Below, in pieces: positions 33,691 through 41,033 of a DNA stretch of 64,000 bases. Source of the DNA: Hymenobacter citatus. Its GTDB lineage: Bacteria > Bacteroidota > Bacteroidia > Cytophagales > Hymenobacteraceae. The notes beneath the pieces are model-generated. The model had not been told where the DNA came from, ran no database searches, and saw only the letters and a list, made by a program, of their open reading frames with translations. The translations under genes and the position numbers were made by a program. The stretch spans positions 16,997-80,996 of the forward strand of contig NZ_JACSCY010000020.1 of NCBI RefSeq assembly GCF_014333615.1. The letters run 5' to 3'. Positions within the stretch are counted from its first letter, which is position 1; each line of letters starts with the position of its first letter.

Positions 33691-34680
33691 ATGCTTCTAC
33701 GTTTTTCTTTGTGGCTGATGCTGGGCACGCTGGTGCTCACTGCCTGCCAGCCCGATCTGGAATCTGGACCGTTGCTCGATTTTGTGGGGGGCTCACGCTA
33801 CACGGCCTACACGCGCATCATCAACACGCCAGCAGATACGCTGACATATAAAATATTCGCAGCCACAACCAAAGCCCAAGGCAGCGACACGGCCGACGCG
33901 CCCAACCTGACCAACATGCGTGTTACGGTAACGTATACTCCGCGCCTAAATCCTGTTGACTACATTGGGTTGTCAGTTCCAGACCTCTACACCAGAGGAG
34001 ACACGCTGGTCGTATTCAACCAGAAGATGAGGCGGAAGACCTTTGCTTTTCAGAACACCTTCAGTACACGCTCTACCAGCGGCCGCGAAACCTGGAAATT
34101 TGAGGCTACAGATGAAGATGGTAACACAAGCACCACCAGCTTTCGGATTACGCTCCGCAATGCCGACTCTACGCTTGCCTACCATCGCTACACAGTAGGT
34201 TTGCAGGCACCGCGCACGTTCACCAGCCGTTCGTATATAGCACTCCTGCCAGGCCTAACGTTTCCGCGCTACATAGGCTCCCAAACCGATTCGCCCGGGG
34301 TTCCCTATTCGGATGTGTATGGGCTGATTGATTTGGTCTACCTCCCTGGCGCCGCAAACTCAATTGTGCTGGCGTCGCCTTCAGATTCTACTCTAAGCCT
34401 AAGCACGCTGTGGCCAAGGGATTCTACTAAGCGCCGTACCACGCTCCTGCGCTCAACAAACCTCAACGCTAGCACCTTTGCTGCGGCATCCTCTCCAAAT
34501 GACTTAACTACTGCATATAACAATGGTACTACTCCCACCGCTGTCCGCACCGAAACACTGGTGAAAGGCCGCGTGTATGCCTTCCGGACGCAGGACGCCA
34601 AGTTTGGGCTTATTTACGTGGAAAACATAATCACAACGCCTATTCCGGCGGCTAAACTGCAAGTACATATTACCAAGTAA
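33691..34680 (+). CDS. Hypothetical lipoprotein
   Basis: Protein of 329 residues with a lipoprotein leader (MLLRFSLWLMLGTLVLTACQ, lipobox Cys at 19). Residues 30-155 have an alternating beta pattern with Ig-like character (YTRIINTPADTLTYKIFAATTK ... TYTPRLNPVDYI ... WKFEATDEDGNTSTTSFRITL). The second half is Ser/Thr-rich and describes another beta domain (YRYVGLQAPRTF-like start, GSQTDSPGVPYSDVYGLIDLVY). No family is recognised. It is probably exposed on the cell surface or in the periplasm, as many Bacteroidetes lipoproteins are. Confidence 0.72.
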   Translation: MLLRFSLWLMLGTLVLTACQPDLESGPLLDFVGGSRYTAYTRIINTPADTLTYKIFAATTKAQGSDTADAPNLTNMRVTVTYTPRLNPVDYIGLSVPDLYTRGDTLVVFNQKMRRKTFAFQNTFSTRSTSGRETWKFEATDEDGNTSTTSFRITLRNADSTLAYHRYTVGLQAPRTFTSRSYIALLPGLTFPRYIGSQTDSPGVPYSDVYGLIDLVYLPGAANSIVLASPSDSTLSLSTLWPRDSTKRRTTLLRSTNLNASTFAAASSPNDLTTAYNNGTTPTAVRTETLVKGRVYAFRTQDAKFGLIYVENIITTPIPAAKLQVHITK

Positions 34681-34701
34681 CAGCCTATATAGCGTACATA
34701 A

Positions 34702-34736
34702 AAAAACGCCGCTACGAATATCGTAGCGGCGTTTTT
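34702..34736. terminator. Bidirectional terminator between lipoprotein and porin genes
   Basis: Perfect 16-bp stem (34702-34717 with 34721-34736), 3-base loop, A run on the left and T run on the right, between two convergent genes. Confidence 0.92.
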
Positions 34737-34762
34737 GCTGCATTCAGGTTTTTATTCTATCC

Positions 34763-36283
34763 TTAGAAAGTCGTCCCAATGGTGAGGGAGGTGGTGAAGC
34801 GGTTAGCATCAATGCTTACTACGGGTTGGTCGCCGGCATTGAGCACGTAGGGCGAGTAGTAGGTATTGGCTGACTTATATACGCCAGCTACGTCCAGGAA
34901 GAAGTTCTGCTGACGCAAGCCCAAGCCCACCGTGTAGTATGTTTGGGTGCGGTCGAAATCATTAGCGCGATAAGGGTCGCCGTAGCGGGCATACCCAAGC
35001 CGGAATCGGAAGGCCTCGTAACGTGCCTCGCCACCAAAACGCAGGTTGACGGTAGAGCGGTAAAGGTCGCTGATGTATTGGTTTGTGCTGGAGTAATCGT
35101 ATCCAGCAGTCGTGCCGTTGGCAGTGGCGTTATCGCGGAAGCGCGGCTGAGAATAATCAACGTACTCCACATCGCCTGTCAGGAAACCATACTTCCCTAA
35201 CAATACGGCGATGCCACCATTTGCCCGGAAGGGAGTGGTCAGGTTGTAGGAGAACTGCTGGCTACCCGTTTGCGCATCCCCTCCGTTAATTGTCTGGATT
35301 ATTTGCCCCGCATCGTTTCGTATATACCTGGGCGGGGTAAACGTAGAGCTGAGCTGTGTGCTGTATGTATCTGTTAGTCGGTACCAAGTGGGTGTTTGCA
35401 CAGAAGCACCAAGGCGCACATTATCCGTAGCACGATAAATAGCTCCAATACGAGCATTGAACCCTGTACCACGTGTTTGCAGGTAGTCGCGCAAATGCAC
35501 ATCCACATCACTGGTCGTCTCATAGAAATCACGCGTCATCTCGTAGCGCGCACCCACAACGCCAATGGCACCGCCTATATACAGCTTGTCGCGGTAGCTA
35601 GCCCCGTAGGCAAAGTCGTACTGCGACTGCGACCCGGTATTTAGCGTGCTTTCCCGCTGCGTAATAGGTCCGTTGCGACTAATAGTAGATACTTGGTTGC
35701 CGCCATCCAGGTTATTCAAATAAGCACCATAGGCCAGCGCGTCTAAGTCAACGTAGGCATTATCGGCATACTGATCATCTATTTCCTGATTAGTAAGACG
35801 CGGCTCCCGCAAACGCTGAAACAACGACTGCTGCTCGCCCACCGTCCCAGAATAGACGGAGTTCTGATTGAAATCGTTGATGCGCGTAACGCCTATTCCA
35901 AAGGAGCCTGCGCGCCAGTCCGATGTGTTGTCGCTATCGGGCCGACGGTTGGTAAAGATTAGCCCTACGTTTCCAATGTGCAGGCTGTTTCGGGAATCGG
36001 TGAGGCTGCCACTACCCTGCAAAGAGCTGTTGGTATTACCAACGCCAAAGCCGGGCGTAAAACTCACCTCCGAACGCTGGAATAAGCCCAGACCAGCTGG
36101 GTTGCTGCTTAAGTTACCAGCATCTGCCCCTAGCGCTACGTTGGCTCCGCCAATTCCTAACGTACGGGCTCCGCCGCCAAATTGTAGTTGAGAGTACCGC
36201 AAAGCATCTAGCTCACTTTGGGCAAAAGCGTGGCTGGCCCAACCCATAAGGGCCAAGCCTAGCCAATATTTCATGTTTTTCAT
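34763..36283 (-). CDS. FadL/OmpP1-like outer-membrane transport protein
   Basis: Outer-membrane beta barrel of 506 residues that probably lets hydrophobic compounds in. A signal peptide (MKNMKYWLGLALMGWASHAFAQ) is followed by the FadL/TodX N-terminal hatch (GGGARTLGIGGANVALGADAG, SSNPAGLGLF), then many amphipathic strands rich in Tyr and Asn (RVGLGASVQTPTWYRLTDTY-like, GFLTGDVEYVDYSQPRF), ending in an aromatic residue (TSLTIGTTF) as outer-membrane barrels do. It lies 49 bases downstream of the Gly/Tyr-rich lipoprotein gene on the same strand, so the two may be co-transcribed. Confidence 0.85.
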   Translation of the reverse strand: MKNMKYWLGLALMGWASHAFAQSELDALRYSQLQFGGGARTLGIGGANVALGADAGNLSSNPAGLGLFQRSEVSFTPGFGVGNTNSSLQGSGSLTDSRNSLHIGNVGLIFTNRRPDSDNTSDWRAGSFGIGVTRINDFNQNSVYSGTVGEQQSLFQRLREPRLTNQEIDDQYADNAYVDLDALAYGAYLNNLDGGNQVSTISRNGPITQRESTLNTGSQSQYDFAYGASYRDKLYIGGAIGVVGARYEMTRDFYETTSDVDVHLRDYLQTRGTGFNARIGAIYRATDNVRLGASVQTPTWYRLTDTYSTQLSSTFTPPRYIRNDAGQIIQTINGGDAQTGSQQFSYNLTTPFRANGGIAVLLGKYGFLTGDVEYVDYSQPRFRDNATANGTTAGYDYSSTNQYISDLYRSTVNLRFGGEARYEAFRFRLGYARYGDPYRANDFDRTQTYYTVGLGLRQQNFFLDVAGVYKSANTYYSPYVLNAGDQPVVSIDANRFTTSLTIGTTF

Positions 36284-36332
36284 TCAGGAAAGAAAGGAAA
36301 ATGAGACATCTACGAGCGTAAGCCCGGATGCA

Positions 36333-37526
36333 TTAGCGCACGCGTCCACGGCTACCACCGCCGCCACCTACCGAGCTAGCACCGGAAGAACCTCCGAAAG
36401 AGCTACGCGAAGGCTCACTGAACGAGCGCGAGGGTTGCTGCTGCTCATACGAGCGAGTAGGTTGGCTGTATACCTGGCGTTGCGTTGCCTGACCATCGCC
36501 ACTGAACAATCGGTTACGACGGGGCTGTACTACATTGCCCTGGTTGCTATACCCTTGACTACCAGCATCGGCGCTGCGCCACCGGCGTCCTCCCGAGCGG
36601 GTATCCAGATTGGGCTGATCGGCGGGCACATTCACAGTGTTCTGGCGCTGGGGGTTGCCAGCCACGCCACCATCCACAACCCGTCCACGGCTCCAGCCAC
36701 CATTACCATTGTTTCCATTCACGACTGTACCACCCGAGCCATTAGACAGAACAGCATTGCCACTGGAGCGGCCACCGCGTATGCCAGTATTGGGGGCCGA
36801 CGACAACGCAGCAGCACTCCGCTCACGACGCGGCTGGTAGTTAACGCGGCTACGTACATCACCGGCATAGCCATAGCTACCGCCATAGTAAGGATAACCA
36901 TACCCCAGGCCGCCGTAGCCCAAGCCACCATAGCCTAAGCCGTAGCCGTACCCAAGCCCTGGCCCATAGCCCAAACCACCGTAGAAGGGGTCATACAAGC
37001 CACCATATCCCAATCCTCCATAGCCTAAGCCATACGGACGATAGAGGGAGCCAAAGCCCAATCCTAAGCCAATGCTCAAGCCAGAGCCGTAATAAGGCGA
37101 GTAGAAGGGACTGTAAAGCGAGCCAAAGCCGTAGGGGCTATAGCCACCATACCAAAAGGGGTCGGTATAGGCGAGACTGGAATAACCCAGGCCGCTATAG
37201 GTAGAGCTGTTGAAACGACGCAAGCGAGAGGCATAGCCATAGTCATCATCGTAGTACTCTGTAGTGCCAGTGGCATCTTGCATAGTACCATCGCCAGAGT
37301 ATTCGGGGTTTACATCACCTGATACGGCGTAGCCACCGTTGCTTTGCCCCTGCCCGTAGCGGGCGTCCAGTGCTTCCTGGGCAGCAGGCGTCAGCGTAGT
37401 CTTATCCTTTGAGGTATAATACACTCCATCGTCTTCGGTAGAGGTAGTAAGGGCCGATGTGCCCGCGCACCCGCCAAGCGCTAGCGCACTCAGGGCAGAT
37501 AAAATGAAGGTGGAATATCTTTTCAT
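36333..37526 (-). CDS. Gly/Tyr-repeat lipoprotein
   Basis: Protein of 397 residues with a lipoprotein leader (MKRYSTFILSALSALALGGC). The middle, about 130-225, is built from GYGGLGYG-type repeats broken by PYG and FYG, and the C-terminal third is Asn/Gly/Arg/Ser-rich, ending in GGSRGRVR. Such low-complexity Gly/Tyr sequence is known from surface, adhesive or structural proteins, but no enzyme or binding family is visible. On the DNA level the repeats give imperfect gcctaagccatagcc-like tandem units. The gene is divergent from proS across 198 bases with no other frame. Confidence 0.75.
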   Translation of the reverse strand: MKRYSTFILSALSALALGGCAGTSALTTSTEDDGVYYTSKDKTTLTPAAQEALDARYGQGQSNGGYAVSGDVNPEYSGDGTMQDATGTTEYYDDDYGYASRLRRFNSSTYSGLGYSSLAYTDPFWYGGYSPYGFGSLYSPFYSPYYGSGLSIGLGLGFGSLYRPYGLGYGGLGYGGLYDPFYGGLGYGPGLGYGYGLGYGGLGYGGLGYGYPYYGGSYGYAGDVRSRVNYQPRRERSAAALSSAPNTGIRGGRSSGNAVLSNGSGGTVVNGNNGNGGWSRGRVVDGGVAGNPQRQNTVNVPADQPNLDTRSGGRRWRSADAGSQGYSNQGNVVQPRRNRLFSGDGQATQRQVYSQPTRSYEQQQPSRSFSEPSRSSFGGSSGASSVGGGGGSRGRVR

Positions 37527-37724
37527 GATTATGTAGAGAAAGGAGCTATGGAAATGAGAATCAGGCGAAGTTAGAGGGCATTTGCTACCCGCTTCACCTG
37601 CCGGGCGGAATGCTTCGTTTTAATAACGTAATTTGAGGCCGAAACGGTGCCTTAGTGGGCGACAAATGTTATACCACTATTTCGGACTTTTTTTGCACTT
37701 CTACTTTCAAAGATACTCCAAAAC

Positions 37725-39200
37725 ATGAGCAAAAGTTTGCCGAAGCGCAGCGAAGATTACTCTTTATGGTACAATGAGTTAGTAAAGCGCGCGGGCCTGG
37801 CCGAAAATGCCGCCGTACGGGGTTGCATGGTCATCAAGCCGTACGGCTACGCCATCTGGGAAAAAATGCAGCAAACGCTGGATGGTATGTTCAAGCGTAC
37901 CGGCCATCAGAACGCTTATTTCCCCCTGTTTGTCCCCAAAAGCTTATTCGAGGCGGAAGAGAAAAACGCGGAGGGCTTTGCCAAGGAGTGTGCCGTGGTA
38001 ACACACTACCGACTCCAAACAGACCCCGAAAAACCGGGCAAGTTGCGCGTCGACCCCAACGCTAAACTGGAAGAAGAGCTAGTGGTGCGCCCTACCTCCG
38101 AAGCCATCATCTGGAGCACCTACAAAAATTGGATTCAGAGCTACCGCGACCTGCCACTGCTTATTAACCAGTGGGCTAACGTGGTACGCTGGGAAATGCG
38201 TACGCGCCTGTTCCTGCGCACAGCCGAGTTCCTGTGGCAGGAAGGCCACACTGCCCACGCCACCGCCGAAGAAGCCCTAGCCGAAACCCGCCAGATGCTG
38301 GACGTGTACGCCGAGTTTGCCGAGGAATGGATGGCTCTACCCGTGGTGAAAGGCGTAAAGTCGGAGAACGAGCGGTTTGCCGGTGCCTTGGAAACCTATT
38401 GCATCGAGGCGCTCATGCAGGATGGCAAAGCGTTGCAGGCCGGCACGTCGCACTTCCTGGGGCAGAATTTCGCCAAGGCGTTCGATGTGCAATTCCAGAG
38501 CAAGGAAGGCACACTGGAGCACGTATGGGGCACTAGCTGGGGCGTGAGCACCCGCCTGATGGGCGCGTTGGTGATGGCGCACTCCGATGACGAAGGATTG
38601 GTGCTACCTCCCAAATTGGCGCCAATTCAGGTGGTGATTGTACCTATCTACAAAACTGGTCAGCTCGACGAGCTGCTGGAGCGCATCCGGCCCATGCAGC
38701 AGGGCTTGATAGAGCGCGGTATCTCGGTGAAGGTAGACGACCGCGACACCGAGCGGCCCGGCTTCAAGTTTGCCGAGTGGGAAATGAAGGGCGTGCCCGT
38801 ACGCCTAGCTGTGGGCATGCGCGACCTGGATGCCGGCACCGTGGAGGTAGCCCGCCGCGACACCAAGGAGAAAATGAACCTACCGCTGGCCGACATCGTG
38901 CAGAGCGTAGACCAGTTGCTCCAGGATATCCAGACCAACATCTATAACAAGGCCCTGCGCTACCGCGAGCAGCATACTACCCGCGTAACCACCTACGAGG
39001 AGTTTAAGCAAGTGCTCGATACTACCGCCGGCTTCGTGCTGGCTCCCTGGGACGGCACCCCCGAAACGGAGGAGCGCATCAAGGAGGAAACCAAAGCCAC
39101 CATCCGCTGCCTAGCCCTCAACGAGCCCGACGAAGATGGGGTAGACATGCTAACGGGTAAGCCCTCGGCACGCTACGCCTACTTTGCACGGGCATATTAA
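37725..39200 (+). CDS. proS: Prolyl-tRNA synthetase (archaeal/eukaryote-type)
   Basis: Class II synthetase charging tRNA-Pro. The 491 residues and lack of the bacterial editing insertion mark it as the short archaeal/eukaryotic type that many Bacteroidetes use. Visible are YSLWYNELVKRAGLAENAAVRG at the start, motif 2 (VVRPTSEAIIWSTYKNWIQS and RWEMRTRLFLRTAEFLWQEG), motif 3 (TSWGVSTRLMGALVMAHSD), the anticodon-binding domain from about 300 (APIQVVIVPIYKTGQ), and the C-terminal zinc-like domain ending in ARAY. The family's typical C-terminal Tyr is present. Confidence 0.97.
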   Translation: MSKSLPKRSEDYSLWYNELVKRAGLAENAAVRGCMVIKPYGYAIWEKMQQTLDGMFKRTGHQNAYFPLFVPKSLFEAEEKNAEGFAKECAVVTHYRLQTDPEKPGKLRVDPNAKLEEELVVRPTSEAIIWSTYKNWIQSYRDLPLLINQWANVVRWEMRTRLFLRTAEFLWQEGHTAHATAEEALAETRQMLDVYAEFAEEWMALPVVKGVKSENERFAGALETYCIEALMQDGKALQAGTSHFLGQNFAKAFDVQFQSKEGTLEHVWGTSWGVSTRLMGALVMAHSDDEGLVLPPKLAPIQVVIVPIYKTGQLDELLERIRPMQQGLIERGISVKVDDRDTERPGFKFAEWEMKGVPVRLAVGMRDLDAGTVEVARRDTKEKMNLPLADIVQSVDQLLQDIQTNIYNKALRYREQHTTRVTTYEEFKQVLDTTAGFVLAPWDGTPETEERIKEETKATIRCLALNEPDEDGVDMLTGKPSARYAYFARAY

Positions 39201-39221
39201 TGCCTTGAAGCAAGCCAATTA

Positions 39222-39257
39222 CAGAAAAAGGCGACTACTAGTAGTCGCCTTTTTCTG
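39222..39257 (+). terminator. Terminator after proS
   Basis: 17-bp arms (39222-39238 and 39241-39257) closing a near-perfect palindrome with A and T runs at its edges, 22 bases after the stop. Confidence 0.88.
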
Positions 39258-39352
39258 TTCCTGCTAGGTAGGAACCCGTTGCGGTTTTTGCGCTATGTAC
39301 TTCCCTAAACTTTCTGCGTATCTTTCCTTATCACCTTCTATACTTTTCTACC

Positions 39353-39817
39353 ATGGACTGGCTCACGATTGCTACCCTTCTCCTGTTCGGCTTGCTATTC
39401 GTGGCGGCCGAGGTTATTTTTATTCCGGGCACCACGTTTGTGGGCTTTGTGGGCTTCATGTTGCTGGCGGTAGGCATCTGGTTCAGCTACCGCGACTTAG
39501 GTACACCTACCAGTCACTTCATTTTGGGTGGTTCGGTGCTTCTCACGGCTGTGTTGGTATATGTTGGTTTGAAGCCTAAAAACCTAAATAAATTTGCCCT
39601 CACGGAGGTGCATAATAACTACGTGCACGATGCCCGTCGCCCCGACGTGCAGCCGGGCACTGCTGGCCGTACCATCTCGGCGCTACGGCCGGCCGGTACG
39701 GTACTGTTTGAGAACGACCGGCGTGAGGCCACTACCCGCGGCGAGTTTATTGCGGCTGGCACGCCCGTACGGGTTCTACGCATCGAGCAAAACCGTATTG
39801 TAGTAGAGCAAGCCTGA
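39353..39817 (+). CDS. NfeD-like membrane protein
   Basis: Short NfeD of 154 residues: two or three hydrophobic helices (WLTIATLLLFGLLFVAAEVI, VGFVGFMLLAVGIWF, ILGGSVLLTAVLVYVG), then a C-terminal OB-fold domain from about 100 (GTAGRTISALRPAGTVLFEN...GTPVRVLRIEQNRIVVEQ). NfeD proteins are usually encoded next to flotillin or stomatin homologues and are thought to assist them in membrane microdomains. The flotillin-like gene follows 65 bases downstream on the same strand, as expected. A TATCTTTC box upstream resembles a promoter. Confidence 0.9.
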   Translation: MDWLTIATLLLFGLLFVAAEVIFIPGTTFVGFVGFMLLAVGIWFSYRDLGTPTSHFILGGSVLLTAVLVYVGLKPKNLNKFALTEVHNNYVHDARRPDVQPGTAGRTISALRPAGTVLFENDRREATTRGEFIAAGTPVRVLRIEQNRIVVEQA

Positions 39818-39882
39818 GCGACCGTGTCAGTTTTTAGTTGTTAGTTACACGGCCTTTCGCTTTCATCCCCTTATCCTACCCC

Positions 39883-40851
39883 ATGAATTTTCCAATTCTA
39901 CCGATTGCCGTGGTGGCCATTGTGCTGCTGGTGCTCTTGTACTTCTTCCCGATTAACCTTTGGATAACGGCCATTTTCTCCGGTGTCCGCATCAGCCTGT
40001 TGCAGCTCGTATTTATGCGCGTCCGCAAGGTGCCGCCGTCGCTGATTGTGAATTCTCTGATTACGTCTTCCAAAGCGGGCCTGCAAATCACGCCCAACGA
40101 GCTAGAAACGCACTATCTCGCTGGTGGCAATGTACCAAGTGTGATTAAAGCGCTGATTTCGGCCGATAAAGCGAACATCCCACTTGATTTCAAGCAAGCT
40201 ACCGCTATTGACTTGGCTGGCCGCGACGTGTTTGAAGCCGTTACAACTTCCGTGAATCCTAAAGTCATCAACACACCCAACGTAGCTGCTGTAGCACAGG
40301 ATGGTATTCAGCTCATTGCAAAGGCCCGTGTGACGGTGCGCGCCAACATCACGCAGTTGGTGGGCGGGGCTGGGGAGGAAACTATTCTGGCCAGGGTAGG
40401 CGAAGGCATTGTCACCAGTATCGGCTCGTCGCTGTCGCACAAAGAAGTGCTCGAAAACCCCGATAAAATCTCAAAACTGGTATTACAGAAAGGCTTGGAT
40501 GCAGGTACTGCCTTCGAAATTCTGAGTATTGATATTGCGGATATTGACATCGGCGAGAACATTGGGGCCAAATTGCAAACTGACCAGGCCTCTGCCGACC
40601 TGAAGGTAGCCGAAGCCCGCGCCGAAGAACGTCGTGCCATGGCTGTTGCTATGGAGCAGGAATATCGCGCCAAAACCCAGGAAGCAAAGGCCCGTGTAGT
40701 TGATGCCGAAGCCGAAATTCCGAAAGCTATGGCCGAGGCCTTCCGCTCCGGCAACCTGGGCATTATGGATTACTATAAGATGCGCAACATTCAGTCCGAC
40801 ACCGACATGCGCGACTCCATCGCCAACCCCGACGGACCGAAGTCCAACTAA
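39883..40851 (+). CDS. floA: Flotillin-like protein FloA
   Basis: Membrane-microdomain scaffold of 322 residues. An N-terminal hydrophobic hairpin (FPILPIAVVAIVLLVLLYFFPI) is followed by the FloA-type band domain (FSGVRISLLQLVFMRVRKVPPSLIV, SLITSSKAGLQI, NVAAVAQDGIQLIAKARVTVRANI) and an EA-rich coiled coil (about 225-295, ADLKVAEARAEERRAMAVAME). The start MNFPIL is chosen over an upstream frame opening at 39838. The partner nfeD precedes it. The stop borders a long inverted repeat. Confidence 0.93.
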   Translation: MNFPILPIAVVAIVLLVLLYFFPINLWITAIFSGVRISLLQLVFMRVRKVPPSLIVNSLITSSKAGLQITPNELETHYLAGGNVPSVIKALISADKANIPLDFKQATAIDLAGRDVFEAVTTSVNPKVINTPNVAAVAQDGIQLIAKARVTVRANITQLVGGAGEETILARVGEGIVTSIGSSLSHKEVLENPDKISKLVLQKGLDAGTAFEILSIDIADIDIGENIGAKLQTDQASADLKVAEARAEERRAMAVAMEQEYRAKTQEAKARVVDAEAEIPKAMAEAFRSGNLGIMDYYKMRNIQSDTDMRDSIANPDGPKSN

Positions 40852-40855
40852 TGAA

Positions 40856-41028
40856 TAGTGAGGTTGTGAAATGGTGAGCTACAAGAGAGCGTGTCATCCT
40901 GAGCGAGGCGAAGGACCTTCTCACAGCAGAACGAGCCGTCATTACGTCCTTCGTTCTTCGGGCATAAGGTCCTTCGCAAGCTCAGGATGACACGCTCTCT
41001 TGTAACTCACCATTTCACAACCTCACTA
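40856..41028. repeat. Long inverted repeat between convergent floA and OmpA-family genes
   Basis: Arms of about 64 bases at 40856-40919 and 40966-41028 match with three to four differences and one indel. Outer block gtgaggttgtgaaatggtgag, inner block gtgtcatcctgagc...gcgaaggacctt. It begins 5 bases after the floA stop and ends 5 bases before the stop of the facing gene. It shares both blocks with the hairpin at 13813-14012. Confidence 0.93.
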
Positions 41029-41033
41029 CTTCA

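Noticed and set aside
36890..37180. Repeated gcctaagccatagcc-like DNA considered as a non-coding satellite
   Set aside because: It lies in an uninterrupted frame with a lipoprotein leader, and the repeats follow the codons for Gly and Tyr.
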